A stretch of 44,434 nucleotides of DNA from the NCBI GenBank assembly GCA_910584435.1, contig CAJUAP010000011.1:5307-49740 (forward strand), written 5' to 3'. This DNA is from an uncultured Acetatifactor sp. Lineage in GTDB: Bacteria; Bacillota; Clostridia; Lachnospirales; Lachnospiraceae. Of this stretch, positions 1 to 8,079 are shown piece by piece (position 1 is the stretch's first letter; each line of letters opens with the position of its first letter). Both the position numbers and the translations under genes were made by a program. The notes beneath the pieces were generated by a model. The model ran no database searches. It worked only from the letters and a program-made list of their open reading frames with translations, and was not told where the DNA came from.

Positions 1-108
1 ATAACAGAACCAGGACAAAAGAAATAAAGAATAGTAATAACAGAACCAGGACAAAAGAAATAAAGAATAGTAATAACAGAACCAGGACAAATGAAATGAA
101 GAATAATG
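1..108. repeat. 36-bp tandem repeat, three copies, upstream of def
   Basis: Three head-to-tail copies with a 36-bp period occupy 1-36, 37-72 and 73-108. Copies 1 and 2 are identical and copy 3 carries several substitutions near its end. The array runs off the left edge, so the copy number is a minimum. One frame (from base 3) is open through all copies and would encode a repeated 12-residue basic peptide, but that frame would run about 70 bases into def, so I regard the array as probably non-coding leader DNA. The def ribosome binding site (GGAAGG, 115-120) lies just after it. Confidence 0.85.
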
Positions 109-127
109 AGATAAGGAAGGACAAAAA

Positions 128-607
128 ATGGCGATTAGAAGTGTACGGGAAATCGGAGAAGAGGTACTTACCAAAAAGTGTAAAGCAGTGGTGGAGATGA
201 CACCCCGAATCAAGGAGCTGATTGAAGATATGCTTGACACCATGTATGAGGCGAATGGTGTGGGGCTTGCCGCGCCTCAGGTGGGGATTTTGAAGAGAAT
301 TGTCGTAATAGATGTGACAGGCGATGATCCCCATATTCTGATTAATCCCAGGATTGTAGAGAGCAGCGGTGAGCAGGTGGGAGCCGAGGCATGCTTAAGT
401 GTACCGGGCAAATCAGGTACGGTGAAGCGGCCCAATTATGTCAAAGTAGCGGCGCTGGATGTGAATATGACAGAATATGAGCTGGAGGGAACGGAACTTC
501 TTGCGCGTGCCATTTGCCATGAACTGGACCATCTGGACGGGCATCTTTATGTGGAAAAAGTGGAAGGAACCCTGCAGGATGTTACTCATGATGACGAAGA
601 GGAGTAA
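128..607 (+). CDS. def: Peptide deformylase
   Basis: Removes the N-formyl group from nascent polypeptides at the ribosome exit; a metal-dependent cytoplasmic hydrolase. All three family motifs are present: GVGLAAPQVG at residues 44-53, EACLSVPG at 87-94 (Cys89 is a metal ligand; the usual second residue Gly is Ala here) and HELDHLDG at 131-138 (His131 and His135 metal ligands, Glu132 catalytic). The 159-residue length is normal for the short Gram-positive/anaerobe type. GGAAGG seven bases before the ATG supports the start. It is followed after three bases by fmt, the enzyme that puts the formyl group on, so the two form a functional pair in one operon. The acidic C-terminal tail (DDEEE) is typical of clostridial members. 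Confidence 0.97.
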   Translation: MAIRSVREIGEEVLTKKCKAVVEMTPRIKELIEDMLDTMYEANGVGLAAPQVGILKRIVVIDVTGDDPHILINPRIVESSGEQVGAEACLSVPGKSGTVKRPNYVKVAALDVNMTEYELEGTELLARAICHELDHLDGHLYVEKVEGTLQDVTHDDEEE

Positions 608-610
608 GGA

Positions 611-1561
611 ATGATGAAAATCATATTTATGGGGACGCCGGATTTTGCGGCTGCTGCCCTGGAAGCTCTGGTTCAGGCAGGACATGAGATTACCGCAGTG
701 GTAACACAGCCTGACAAAGCCAAAGGAAGGAGCAAGGAACTTCAGCCGCCGCCGGTGAAGGTGTGTGCCCTGAAGTATGGAATTCCGGTGATGCAGCCAA
801 GACGTATTAAGACACCGGAAGCCATTGCCGCATTAAAGGAATATGAGGCAGATGTCTATATTGTGGCAGCCTTCGGGCAGATTCTGTCCCAGGAAATTCT
901 GGACATTCCGCCCTTTGGCAGTCTGAATATCCATGCATCACTGCTTCCAAAATACAGAGGGACATCTCCCATCCAGCATGTGATACTTGAGGGAGAAGAG
1001 AAGACGGGAATTACCATTATGCAGATGGATGCGGGAATAGACACAGGGGATATGCTTTATCAGAAGGAAATTGCCATCAGTCCCGAAGATAATTACGAGA
1101 CACTGCATGATAAATTGAAGAACCTGGGAGGAGAGGCTGTCACAGAGGCATTGCAGCTTCTGGAACAGGGAAAACTAAGCCCCAGGAAGCAGCAGGAGGA
1201 ACTGAGCTGTTATGCACCCTTGATCAGCAAGGAAATGGGGAAAATTGATTTCAGCCTTGGGGCATGGAGTATAGAGCGCAGGATTCGCGCTTTGACACCC
1301 TGGCCCAGTGCGTATACAAGTTATCGGGGAAAACAGCTGAAAATCTGGCGTGCAGCCCCGTCTGTGGCAGAGAATACGTATGCCCGGAAACCGGGCGAAA
1401 TACTTAAGATAGAAAAGGATGCGATTCTGGTGGCTGCGGGCGAGGGTGCGCTGCGCATTACAGAAGTACAAATGGAGGGAAAAAAGCGAATGTCCGTCCA
1501 TGATTTTCTGTTAGGTGTCAAAGTGCAGCCGGGGGAAATTCTGGGAGAGAATTTGGACTGA
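611..1561 (+). CDS. fmt: Methionyl-tRNA formyltransferase
   Basis: Transfers a formyl group from 10-formyltetrahydrofolate to the initiator Met-tRNA. The N-terminal formyltransferase fold starts with IIFMGTPDFA; the catalytic Asn106 and His108 lie in NIHASLLPKYRG and the catalytic Asp144 in MDAGIDTGDM. The C-terminal half is the OB-like tRNA-binding domain (around residues 207-310). Length 316 is standard. Two ATGs abut at 611 and 614; AGAGGAG at 598-604 suits either, so the protein may begin one residue later. The gene starts three bases after def and is co-transcribed with it. Confidence 0.97.
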   Translation: MMKIIFMGTPDFAAAALEALVQAGHEITAVVTQPDKAKGRSKELQPPPVKVCALKYGIPVMQPRRIKTPEAIAALKEYEADVYIVAAFGQILSQEILDIPPFGSLNIHASLLPKYRGTSPIQHVILEGEEKTGITIMQMDAGIDTGDMLYQKEIAISPEDNYETLHDKLKNLGGEAVTEALQLLEQGKLSPRKQQEELSCYAPLISKEMGKIDFSLGAWSIERRIRALTPWPSAYTSYRGKQLKIWRAAPSVAENTYARKPGEILKIEKDAILVAAGEGALRITEVQMEGKKRMSVHDFLLGVKVQPGEILGENLD

Positions 1562-1568
1562 ATTTTTC

Positions 1569-1600
1569 GTAACAGTTCAGCGAGGCCGCTGGATCGTTAC
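1569..1600. repeat. Palindromic element of the GTAACAGTTCAG family (copy A)
   Basis: Two 14-base arms (1569-1582 and 1587-1600) flank the loop AGGC. Ten of the fourteen positions pair as Watson-Crick and others as G-U, with GTAAC and GTTAC at the ends. The same arm sequence GTAACAGTTCAG recurs at 12490 and, as ATAACAGTTCAG, at 26596. It sits eight bases after the fmt stop and could act as an mRNA stem-loop between fmt and the metalloprotease gene; there is no T-tract, so it is not a classic terminator. Confidence 0.65.
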
Positions 1601-1650
1601 AATTTTACAGATGATGACAAAAAAATGATAGCAGGGAGAAGAAGTAAACT

Positions 1651-2349
1651 ATGTTTTATTGGGATTCCACTTACATTTTAGTGATCATCGGTATGGTGCT
1701 GTGTCTTGGCGCCAGCGCGCTGGTGAACAGCACTATGAGCAGATACAGCAGGATACGGAATTACAGCGGCATTACCGGAGCGGAGGCTGCCAGGCGTATT
1801 CTGAACAGTGAGGGACTGCACAATGTACAGATTGAATGTCTGGCGTCAGAGCAGGGAGATCATTATGATCCCCGTACCAATACGATACGTCTGTCACGCA
1901 GCAATTACAGCCAGCCCACTGTGACGGCGGTGGGAGTGGCGGCACATGAATGCGGACATGCCATTCAGCATGCAAAAGGCTATTCTCCGTTAAACATCAG
2001 GTCGGCGCTGGTACCGGCTGCCAATATCGGCAGCCGGCTGGGGCTTCCTGTGATTTTGCTGGGAGTGATTCTAAGCTGGAATCAGGTGTTGATTCAAATT
2101 GGCATCTGGGCGTTTGCGTTGGCAGTGTGTTTTCAGTTTGTTACATTGCCGGTGGAATTCAACGCTTCTTCCAGGGCCATAGCAAAGATTGAACAATACG
2201 GACTGTTGACGCAAGAAGAGAACAACGGATGCAGAAAGGTGCTGCGGGCGGCTGCTATGACATATGTGGCGGCGGCAGCCTCCGCTGTCCTGCAGCTGCT
2301 TCGGCTGGTACTGCTGTTTGGCGGTAACCGCAGAAGAAGTGATTCGTAA
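1651..2349 (+). CDS. YugP-type membrane zinc metallopeptidase
   Basis: A member of the neutral zinc metallopeptidase family typified by B. subtilis YugP (substrate unknown). The signature HECGHAIQHAKGYSPL begins at residue 99, giving HExxH with His99, Glu100 and His103. A hydrophobic segment at about residues 7-27 and further ones at about 120-165 and 205-222 indicate a membrane protein with the catalytic site between them. Length 232 is normal for the family. It sits between fmt and rsmB, a common location in clostridial genomes. GGGAGAAGAAG precedes the ATG. The family assignment is firm; the physiological role is not established. Confidence 0.92.
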   Translation: MFYWDSTYILVIIGMVLCLGASALVNSTMSRYSRIRNYSGITGAEAARRILNSEGLHNVQIECLASEQGDHYDPRTNTIRLSRSNYSQPTVTAVGVAAHECGHAIQHAKGYSPLNIRSALVPAANIGSRLGLPVILLGVILSWNQVLIQIGIWAFALAVCFQFVTLPVEFNASSRAIAKIEQYGLLTQEENNGCRKVLRAAAMTYVAAAASAVLQLLRLVLLFGGNRRRSDS

Positions 2350-2370
2350 TCTGCATGATGGCAGCGGCAT

Positions 2371-2433
2371 ATGGAAGAAGAGCATTCCATGGAAGAAGGG
2401 CATTCCATGGAAGAATTGCATTTCAGGAAATGA
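2371..2433 (+). repeat. 18-bp tandem repeat, possible 20-codon micro-ORF
   Basis: Three copies with an 18-bp period (2371-2388, 2389-2406 and a diverged copy at 2407-2424) lie between the metalloprotease gene and rsmB. Each copy starts with ATG GAA GAA, and the frame continues to a TGA at 2431-2433, so a peptide with repeated MEE(E/G)HS units is theoretically encoded. No good ribosome binding site precedes the first ATG. The rsmB ribosome binding site (TAGGAG) starts just after the micro-ORF stop, so translation through it could be coupled to rsmB. I count it as a repeat and not a gene. Confidence 0.6.
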
Positions 2434-2445
2434 TTAGGAGTCGGC

Positions 2446-3903
2446 ATGGCGGAAAACATCAGAGAAATCATACTGGATACACTGCTTGCCCTGGAACGGG
2501 AAGAGGAATATTCCCACAGGCTGATTAAGGCGGTGCAGGACAAATATAATTATCTGGAGGAACGGGACAGAGCGTTTCTCAAACGGGTGACGGAAGGCTC
2601 CTTGGAAAGGCAGCTGGAACTGGACTATTATTTAAATCAATATTCCAAGACCCCGGTGAAAAAAATGCGTCCGTTGATACGATGTCTGCTGCGCATGAGT
2701 GTCTATCAGCTGCTTTATATGGATTCCGTGCCGGACAGCGCCGTGTGCAATGAGGCATGTAAACTGGCGGCTAAGAGAGGATTTGCAAGCCTGAAGGGGT
2801 ATGTAAACGGAGTTCTGCGGACCATTGCAAGGGAGAAAGGGGCGCTTTCCTTACCGGATAAGAATCAGGAGCCGGTGAGGCATCTGTCTGTGAAGTACTC
2901 CATGCCGGAATGGCTGTCAGAGCTGTGGCTGGATGAATACGGCTGGCAGATTACGGCAGCACTTTTGGATGCGTTGATGCAGATTCATCCGGTTTCGCTG
3001 CGGTTTGTCTCTACGTTATCGGAGGCAGAACGGGAAGAACTGTGCAGCCGTATGTATCAACAGGGGGTGAGGCTTTCTCACAGCCGATATCTGCCTTATG
3101 TGTATCTGATGGAAGAATTCGGGATGGCAGAGGGCGTATCCGCATTGCCGGGATTTGAGGATGGCGCGTTTACCATACAGGATGTGAGTTCTGCGCTTGC
3201 GGTGGAAGCGGCCGGAATCCGGGAAGGGGATTTGGTTATTGATGTCTGTGCGGCACCGGGCGGGAAAAGCATTCTGGCAGGAGAGAAGGCGTGGACAGAC
3301 AAAGCAGACTGTCAGGGAAGGGTGCTTGCCCGTGATGTGTCTGAAGACAAGGTAACTGTGATAGAAGAAAATATTCGCCGCATGAAGGCGTTAAACATAC
3401 AAACGGAAGTATTTGACGGTACGTATACAGATGAAGCGCTTGTGGAAAAGGCGGATGTGGTACTGTTGGATGTACCCTGTTCAGGCCTGGGCGTTATGGG
3501 GAAGAAGAGAGACATCAAATATCATATGACTAAGGAAAAAATGGCAGGTCTTATGGAGCTGCAGAAGCAGATAGCCAGGGCGGGCGCCTGTTATGTGAAG
3601 CCCGGAGGAATATTATTGTATAGTACCTGTACCATTCACAGCGGCGAAAACCAGGCCATGGTGCGTTTCTTCACACAGGATCTGGGATTTGAGCCGGTTT
3701 CTCTGGAAGATGTGCTTCCGGATGTGCTGCTTGCGCAGAAGAAGCAGATTGAGAAGGAAATGTGCAAAGTGGGAAAGGAGCCTGCGGTAAGGCTTACAAA
3801 AGAGGAAAGTGATGCCTGTATACAGCTGCTGCCGGGTTATATGGAAGCGGACGGCTTCTTTATTGCGAAGTTCAGAAGGAAGACTGACTGCTGTCCCGTG
3901 TAA
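2446..3903 (+). CDS. rsmB: 16S rRNA (cytosine-967 C5)-methyltransferase
   Basis: Methylates C967 of 16S rRNA with S-adenosylmethionine during small-subunit assembly. The N-terminal NusB-like RNA-binding domain (about residues 1-140) is followed by a Rossmann methyltransferase domain. DVCAAPGGKS at 266-275 is the SAM-binding motif. DVPCSGLG contains Cys345, the release cysteine, and STCT contains Cys395, the nucleophile; both are needed by m5C enzymes. Length 485 is slightly long for the family (430-450), mainly through a C-terminal stretch. TAGGAG six bases before ATG supports the start. It belongs to a run of ribosome-modifying genes with rlmN and rsgA. Confidence 0.96.
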   Translation: MAENIREIILDTLLALEREEEYSHRLIKAVQDKYNYLEERDRAFLKRVTEGSLERQLELDYYLNQYSKTPVKKMRPLIRCLLRMSVYQLLYMDSVPDSAVCNEACKLAAKRGFASLKGYVNGVLRTIAREKGALSLPDKNQEPVRHLSVKYSMPEWLSELWLDEYGWQITAALLDALMQIHPVSLRFVSTLSEAEREELCSRMYQQGVRLSHSRYLPYVYLMEEFGMAEGVSALPGFEDGAFTIQDVSSALAVEAAGIREGDLVIDVCAAPGGKSILAGEKAWTDKADCQGRVLARDVSEDKVTVIEENIRRMKALNIQTEVFDGTYTDEALVEKADVVLLDVPCSGLGVMGKKRDIKYHMTKEKMAGLMELQKQIARAGACYVKPGGILLYSTCTIHSGENQAMVRFFTQDLGFEPVSLEDVLPDVLLAQKKQIEKEMCKVGKEPAVRLTKEESDACIQLLPGYMEADGFFIAKFRRKTDCCPV

Positions 3904-3960
3904 GGTTCCGGTGATTAGGGTGAAAACAGAAGAAGCTGAGAAAAGCGGAAAGAGGAATCG

Positions 3961-5055
3961 TTGAGAGCGGAAATATATGAGAAGAAAGCCGGGAAAAAAG
4001 CAGACATCAAATCACTGTCTCTTCCGGAGCTGGCAGAAGTGCTGGCGGACAGAGGGGAGAAGCCGTATCGGGCGGCGCAGATGTATGAGTGGATGCATCG
4101 GAAGCTGGCAAGAGGATTTGATGAGATGACCAATCTGCCGAAGGCGTTTCGGGAGAGCTGCAGGGAGCAGTATGCTTATACTTCATTGCGTACCATCTGC
4201 GTACAGGAGTCCCGGATGGACGGTACGAAGAAATATCTGTTTGAACTTTCCGACGGCAGCCTGGTGGAAAGTGTTTGGATGAAATACAGACACGGCAACA
4301 GCGTCTGCATCTCGTCCCAGGTTGGATGCCGGATGGGGTGCCGGTTCTGTGCTTCTACACTGGATGGTCTGGAGCGTAATCTGACCCCTTCGGAGATGCT
4401 GGACCAGATTTATGCAATTTCATTGCTGACAGGGGAGCGGGTAAGTAATGTGGTGGTTATGGGAACGGGGGAACCTCTGGATAACTATGATAATCTGCTG
4501 AAGTTTATTAGAATGCTTACGGATGAGAACGGCTTGCATATCAGCCAGAGGAATGTGACGGTATCTACCTGCGGTATTGTTCCCGAAATGAAAAAGCTTG
4601 CGGAAGAGAATCTTCAGATTACCCTGGCGCTTTCCCTGCATGCGGCCACGGATGAAAAGCGCTGCAGACTGATGCCCATTGCAAGGCGGTATTCCGTTGC
4701 AGAACTCATGGAAGCCTGTGGATACTATTTTGAGAAGACCGGCAGACGCATTACTTTTGAGTATAGTCTGGTGGGCGGGGTGAACGATACGCAGGAGGAC
4801 GGGGAACAGTTGAGCAGGCTTGCAAAACCGTTGTGCTGCCATGTCAATCTGATACCTGTCAATCCTGTCAGAGAACGGGAATTTGTGCAGCCTGCAATGG
4901 ACAGGGTATATGCTTTTCAAAAACTGCTTGAAAAAAACAGAATAAATGTTACTATTAGAAGGGAAATGGGCAGGGATATCGATGGCGCCTGCGGACAGCT
5001 TCGCCGCAGACATCGTTCGGGACTGCAGGACTTTGGAGGAAATGAAACGTGTTAA
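3961..5055 (+). CDS. rlmN: Dual-specificity rRNA/tRNA adenine-C2 methyltransferase (radical SAM)
   Basis: Methylates C2 of A2503 in 23S rRNA and A37 in some tRNAs. The radical-SAM cluster motif CxxxCxxC is Cys123, Cys127 and Cys130 (GCRMGCRFCASTLDG); MGTGEPLDNYDN is the family GGEP-like motif; Cys344 in DIDGACGQL is the C-terminal catalytic cysteine. Length 364 is normal. The start is TTG: an in-frame TGA lies upstream at about 3935, no ATG occurs in the N-terminal part, and AAAGAGG at 3949-3955 is correctly placed. The stop overlaps the start of the next gene by seven bases, so the two are translationally coupled. Confidence 0.96.
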   Translation: MRAEIYEKKAGKKADIKSLSLPELAEVLADRGEKPYRAAQMYEWMHRKLARGFDEMTNLPKAFRESCREQYAYTSLRTICVQESRMDGTKKYLFELSDGSLVESVWMKYRHGNSVCISSQVGCRMGCRFCASTLDGLERNLTPSEMLDQIYAISLLTGERVSNVVVMGTGEPLDNYDNLLKFIRMLTDENGLHISQRNVTVSTCGIVPEMKKLAEENLQITLALSLHAATDEKRCRLMPIARRYSVAELMEACGYYFEKTGRRITFEYSLVGGVNDTQEDGEQLSRLAKPLCCHVNLIPVNPVREREFVQPAMDRVYAFQKLLEKNRINVTIRREMGRDIDGACGQLRRRHRSGLQDFGGNETC

Positions 5056-5801
5056 AGACGTTTTCCATAACTGATATAGGCAGAAAGAGAAAAATGAATC
5101 AGGATTATGTATACTCGTCAGAAACGCCGGTGGGAAACCTTACCAATTTGTTCCTGGTGGCAGACGGTATGGGCGGACATAATGCGGGAGATTATGCTTC
5201 CAGAGTAACAGTGGAAACCATTGTGGAGAAAGTCGGAGGCTCTATGGAAACGGACCCTGCACGCATTCTGGGGGAAGCAATCCAGGAGGCCAATGCGCTG
5301 GTGCGCAAGCGTGCCGCACGTTTTCCGTGGCTGGAAGGCATGGGTACTACCGTGGTGGCAGCTACCTGTGCGGGCAATGTTCTCTATGTGGCAAATGTGG
5401 GCGACAGTAGATTATATGTGATAAACAACAAAGAAATTCGCCAGATTACCAAAGATCACTCCTGGGTGGAAGAGATGGTAGAAAGAGGGGAGTTAGGCAG
5501 GGAGGATGCAAGGAACCACAGCAATAAAAATATTATTACCAGGGCTGTGGGGGCCGAAGATACGGTGAAGGTAGATTCTTTTATGATACCCCTTGAAGAG
5601 GGCGATGAGATACTGATGTGTACGGATGGATTGACCAATATGCTGGAAGATGAGGAAATGAGGATGATATTGGATGGAGCCAGGGATATTGTGGAAAAGG
5701 CACAGAAGTTGGTGAAAGCGGCCAATGAGCATGGCGGAAGGGATAATATCAGTGTGATTCTGATAGCCGACTGCGCATCTGAGAATGGAGAGCATATATG
5801 A
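5049..5801 (+). CDS. stp: PP2C-type Ser/Thr protein phosphatase (Stp/PrpC)
   Basis: Metal-dependent phosphatase that reverses phosphorylation by the PASTA kinase encoded next. PP2C motifs appear in order: DIGRKRKMNQD near the N-terminus, VADGMGGHNAGD with the metal-binding Asp, GMGTTVV, NVGDSRLY, TKDHSW, CTDGLTN and GGRDNISVI with the last metal Asp. Length 250 is typical. The start is GTG with GGAGG (5036-5040) eight bases upstream, overlapping the rlmN stop. Its own stop overlaps the kinase ATG in ATGA. This phosphatase-kinase-rsgA order is standard in Firmicutes. Confidence 0.96.
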   Translation: MLKTFSITDIGRKRKMNQDYVYSSETPVGNLTNLFLVADGMGGHNAGDYASRVTVETIVEKVGGSMETDPARILGEAIQEANALVRKRAARFPWLEGMGTTVVAATCAGNVLYVANVGDSRLYVINNKEIRQITKDHSWVEEMVERGELGREDARNHSNKNIITRAVGAEDTVKVDSFMIPLEEGDEILMCTDGLTNMLEDEEMRMILDGARDIVEKAQKLVKAANEHGGRDNISVILIADCASENGEHI

Positions 5802-7963
5802 TTAAAATTGGAATGATGATAGGCGATCGGTATGAGATACTTGAGAAAATAGGTACCGGCGGCATGTCTGATGTATATAAAGCTAAATGCCATAAATTGA
5901 ATCGATTTGTGGCTGTAAAGGTGTTGAAGCAGGAGTTCAGTGAAAATGCGAATTTTGTATCCAAGTTTCGGACGGAGGCGCAGGCAGCAGCAGGATTGAT
6001 GCACCCCAATATTGTAAATGTCTATGATGTAGGCGAAGAGAACGATATTTATTATATCGTTATGGAGCTGGTAGAAGGAATTACGCTGAAAAAATATATT
6101 GAAAAAAAGGCCAGACTGTCTTACAAGGAGGCGGTCAGCATTGCAATACAGGTGAGTATGGGAATTGAGGCAGCCCATAACAACCATATTATCCACAGGG
6201 ATATTAAGCCTCAGAACATTATGATTTCCAGAGACGGCAAGGTGAAGGTGACGGACTTCGGCATTGCCAAGGCTGCTACCAGCAATACCATTACATCCAA
6301 TGTGATGGGATCCGTGCACTATACTTCTCCGGAACAGGCAAGAGGCGGATATAGTGATGAAAAAAGTGATATTTATTCTCTGGGTATCACGATGTTTGAA
6401 ATGCTGGCGGGGCGGGTACCTTTTAACGGGGAGACTACAGTGGCTATTGCGATTAAGCACATTCAGGAGGAAATGCCGTCGCCTAAGGAATTTGTGCCTG
6501 AAATACCGGACAGTGTGGAAGCCATTGTATTAAAGTGCTGCCAGAAGTCTCCGGATCGGAGATATCAGAGTATGCAGGAAGTTATTGCGGATCTGAAGCA
6601 ATCACTGATGTATCCCAATGAGAATTTTGTGGTACAGAATGACCCTGATATGGAAGGCGGAACAAGGGCTATAACGCCGAGCGATATGGAGCAGATTAAG
6701 CGCAGAACCACTTACAGGGATAATTATCAATATGAGGAGCAGGTGGAGCAGGAAGAACAGGAAGAAACGCTGCGTCTCCGCTCTGAGGTGGATGAGCTAT
6801 ATGAGGACGAGCCGGAGGATGAGGATGATTATGACTATAATCCCAAGATGGAGAGAGTGACTACGGCTTTGGCTTTGATTGGCGGTGTGGTTATTTGTGT
6901 GATTGTAATCATTCTGGCTGTGAAGGTATTTGGAGGACAGGATGATAACAGGGAACCCAATGATCAATCTGGTCCCTTTGTCACATCAGATCCATCAGCC
7001 GCCATTCCCAGTGAGGAAACGAAATATGTGAAAATGCCTGAGCTGAAGGGTAAGAGTGTGGAAGATGCCAGGAACGAACTGAGGGGGTATGGATTGGAGT
7101 CCGAGGTGGTTTATGAGGAATCGGATACGATAGCTGTCGGTGTGGTAATCAGCACCAATATTGCAGCGGGGGCTGATGTGGCGGAAGGGAGTAAGGTTCA
7201 AATTACCGCAAGTGCGGGGCCCCAGGCGGTTCCGGTTCCGAATGTGGCGGAGCTCTCTTATGAAGATGCGTATGGCAGACTTACGCAGGAAGGATTTGCG
7301 GTTACAAGGGAAGAAGGATATTCGGACGATATAGAGAAAGGGTTTGTAGTGTCCCAGGTTCCTGCAGCGGAAACAAGGGTTGCCAAGGGCACAAATATTA
7401 CGGTTACGGTAAGCATCGGGAAAGAGCGGGTATGGGTTCCGAAGCTCCTGGGGCGTTCAGAGCAGGACGGAACCATAGAGGCCATTGAGGCAGGGCTGCA
7501 GATAGGCAGTGTGGCACAGGTATATAATTCCGAATATGCGGAGGGGCTTATCTGCTATCAAAGTTATTCCCAGGGGTCTTATGTGGAACCGGGAACCGCT
7601 TTGGATATTAAGGTCAGCAAAGGACCGGAGGATGCGTCGGAGCCCCAGCAGGTTTACCGGTATAATGGGAGCATTGCAGCACCCACGGTAGAAGAGGCGC
7701 CGGATTATGTGGCGGGGACGGAGATTGCCATTACCTTGATTGCGGATGACGGGCTGGTGCTTCTGGATACGAAGACATCCAGCTTTCCTCAGGCAGCAAA
7801 TTACTATGGACTGAAATCCTCAGGGGGGACCATTACCATGTCTTATACGGTAACCACGGGCGGAAGTACTTCCGTGGATCCTGACACAGGGGAGACGATT
7901 ACCACACCCGGTATGACAGAACCGCGTTCTTTTACCAGAAGGGTGGAGTTTACGCCGGAATAG
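5798..7963 (+). CDS. prkC: PASTA-domain Ser/Thr protein kinase (PrkC/Stk type)
   Basis: Membrane kinase sensing peptidoglycan fragments or lipid II and phosphorylating division, cell-wall and translation proteins. The kinase domain covers about residues 12-270: GTGGMSDVYK P-loop at 19-28, Lys41 of the AVK motif, HRDIKPQN with Asp135, and DFG starting at Asp153. A long acidic juxtamembrane region (about 300-350) precedes a single transmembrane helix at about 354-377. Three PASTA repeats follow at about 410-476, 477-543 and 544-613 (KMPELKGK, PVPNVAEL and VWVPKLLG mark their starts). The last 100 residues form an additional Thr/Ser-rich extracellular domain. Coupled to the phosphatase by a 4-base overlap. 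Confidence 0.96.
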   Translation: MIKIGMMIGDRYEILEKIGTGGMSDVYKAKCHKLNRFVAVKVLKQEFSENANFVSKFRTEAQAAAGLMHPNIVNVYDVGEENDIYYIVMELVEGITLKKYIEKKARLSYKEAVSIAIQVSMGIEAAHNNHIIHRDIKPQNIMISRDGKVKVTDFGIAKAATSNTITSNVMGSVHYTSPEQARGGYSDEKSDIYSLGITMFEMLAGRVPFNGETTVAIAIKHIQEEMPSPKEFVPEIPDSVEAIVLKCCQKSPDRRYQSMQEVIADLKQSLMYPNENFVVQNDPDMEGGTRAITPSDMEQIKRRTTYRDNYQYEEQVEQEEQEETLRLRSEVDELYEDEPEDEDDYDYNPKMERVTTALALIGGVVICVIVIILAVKVFGGQDDNREPNDQSGPFVTSDPSAAIPSEETKYVKMPELKGKSVEDARNELRGYGLESEVVYEESDTIAVGVVISTNIAAGADVAEGSKVQITASAGPQAVPVPNVAELSYEDAYGRLTQEGFAVTREEGYSDDIEKGFVVSQVPAAETRVAKGTNITVTVSIGKERVWVPKLLGRSEQDGTIEAIEAGLQIGSVAQVYNSEYAEGLICYQSYSQGSYVEPGTALDIKVSKGPEDASEPQQVYRYNGSIAAPTVEEAPDYVAGTEIAITLIADDGLVLLDTKTSSFPQAANYYGLKSSGGTITMSYTVTTGGSTSVDPDTGETITTPGMTEPRSFTRRVEFTPE

Positions 7964-8079
7964 ATGCAGATTTTTTACACAAGAAGAACGCAGGAGGCCG
8001 GATTGCCTTGGGAAGCGTTCTTTTACTGATTGTATACGCTGCTATGGGCGGCGGAATGAGGAAGCCAGGGAAAGATGTC

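Noticed and set aside
1..198. Reading the 36-bp array as the C-terminus of an upstream gene
   Set aside because: The open frame would run about 70 bases into def; not impossible, but a non-coding leader is simpler.
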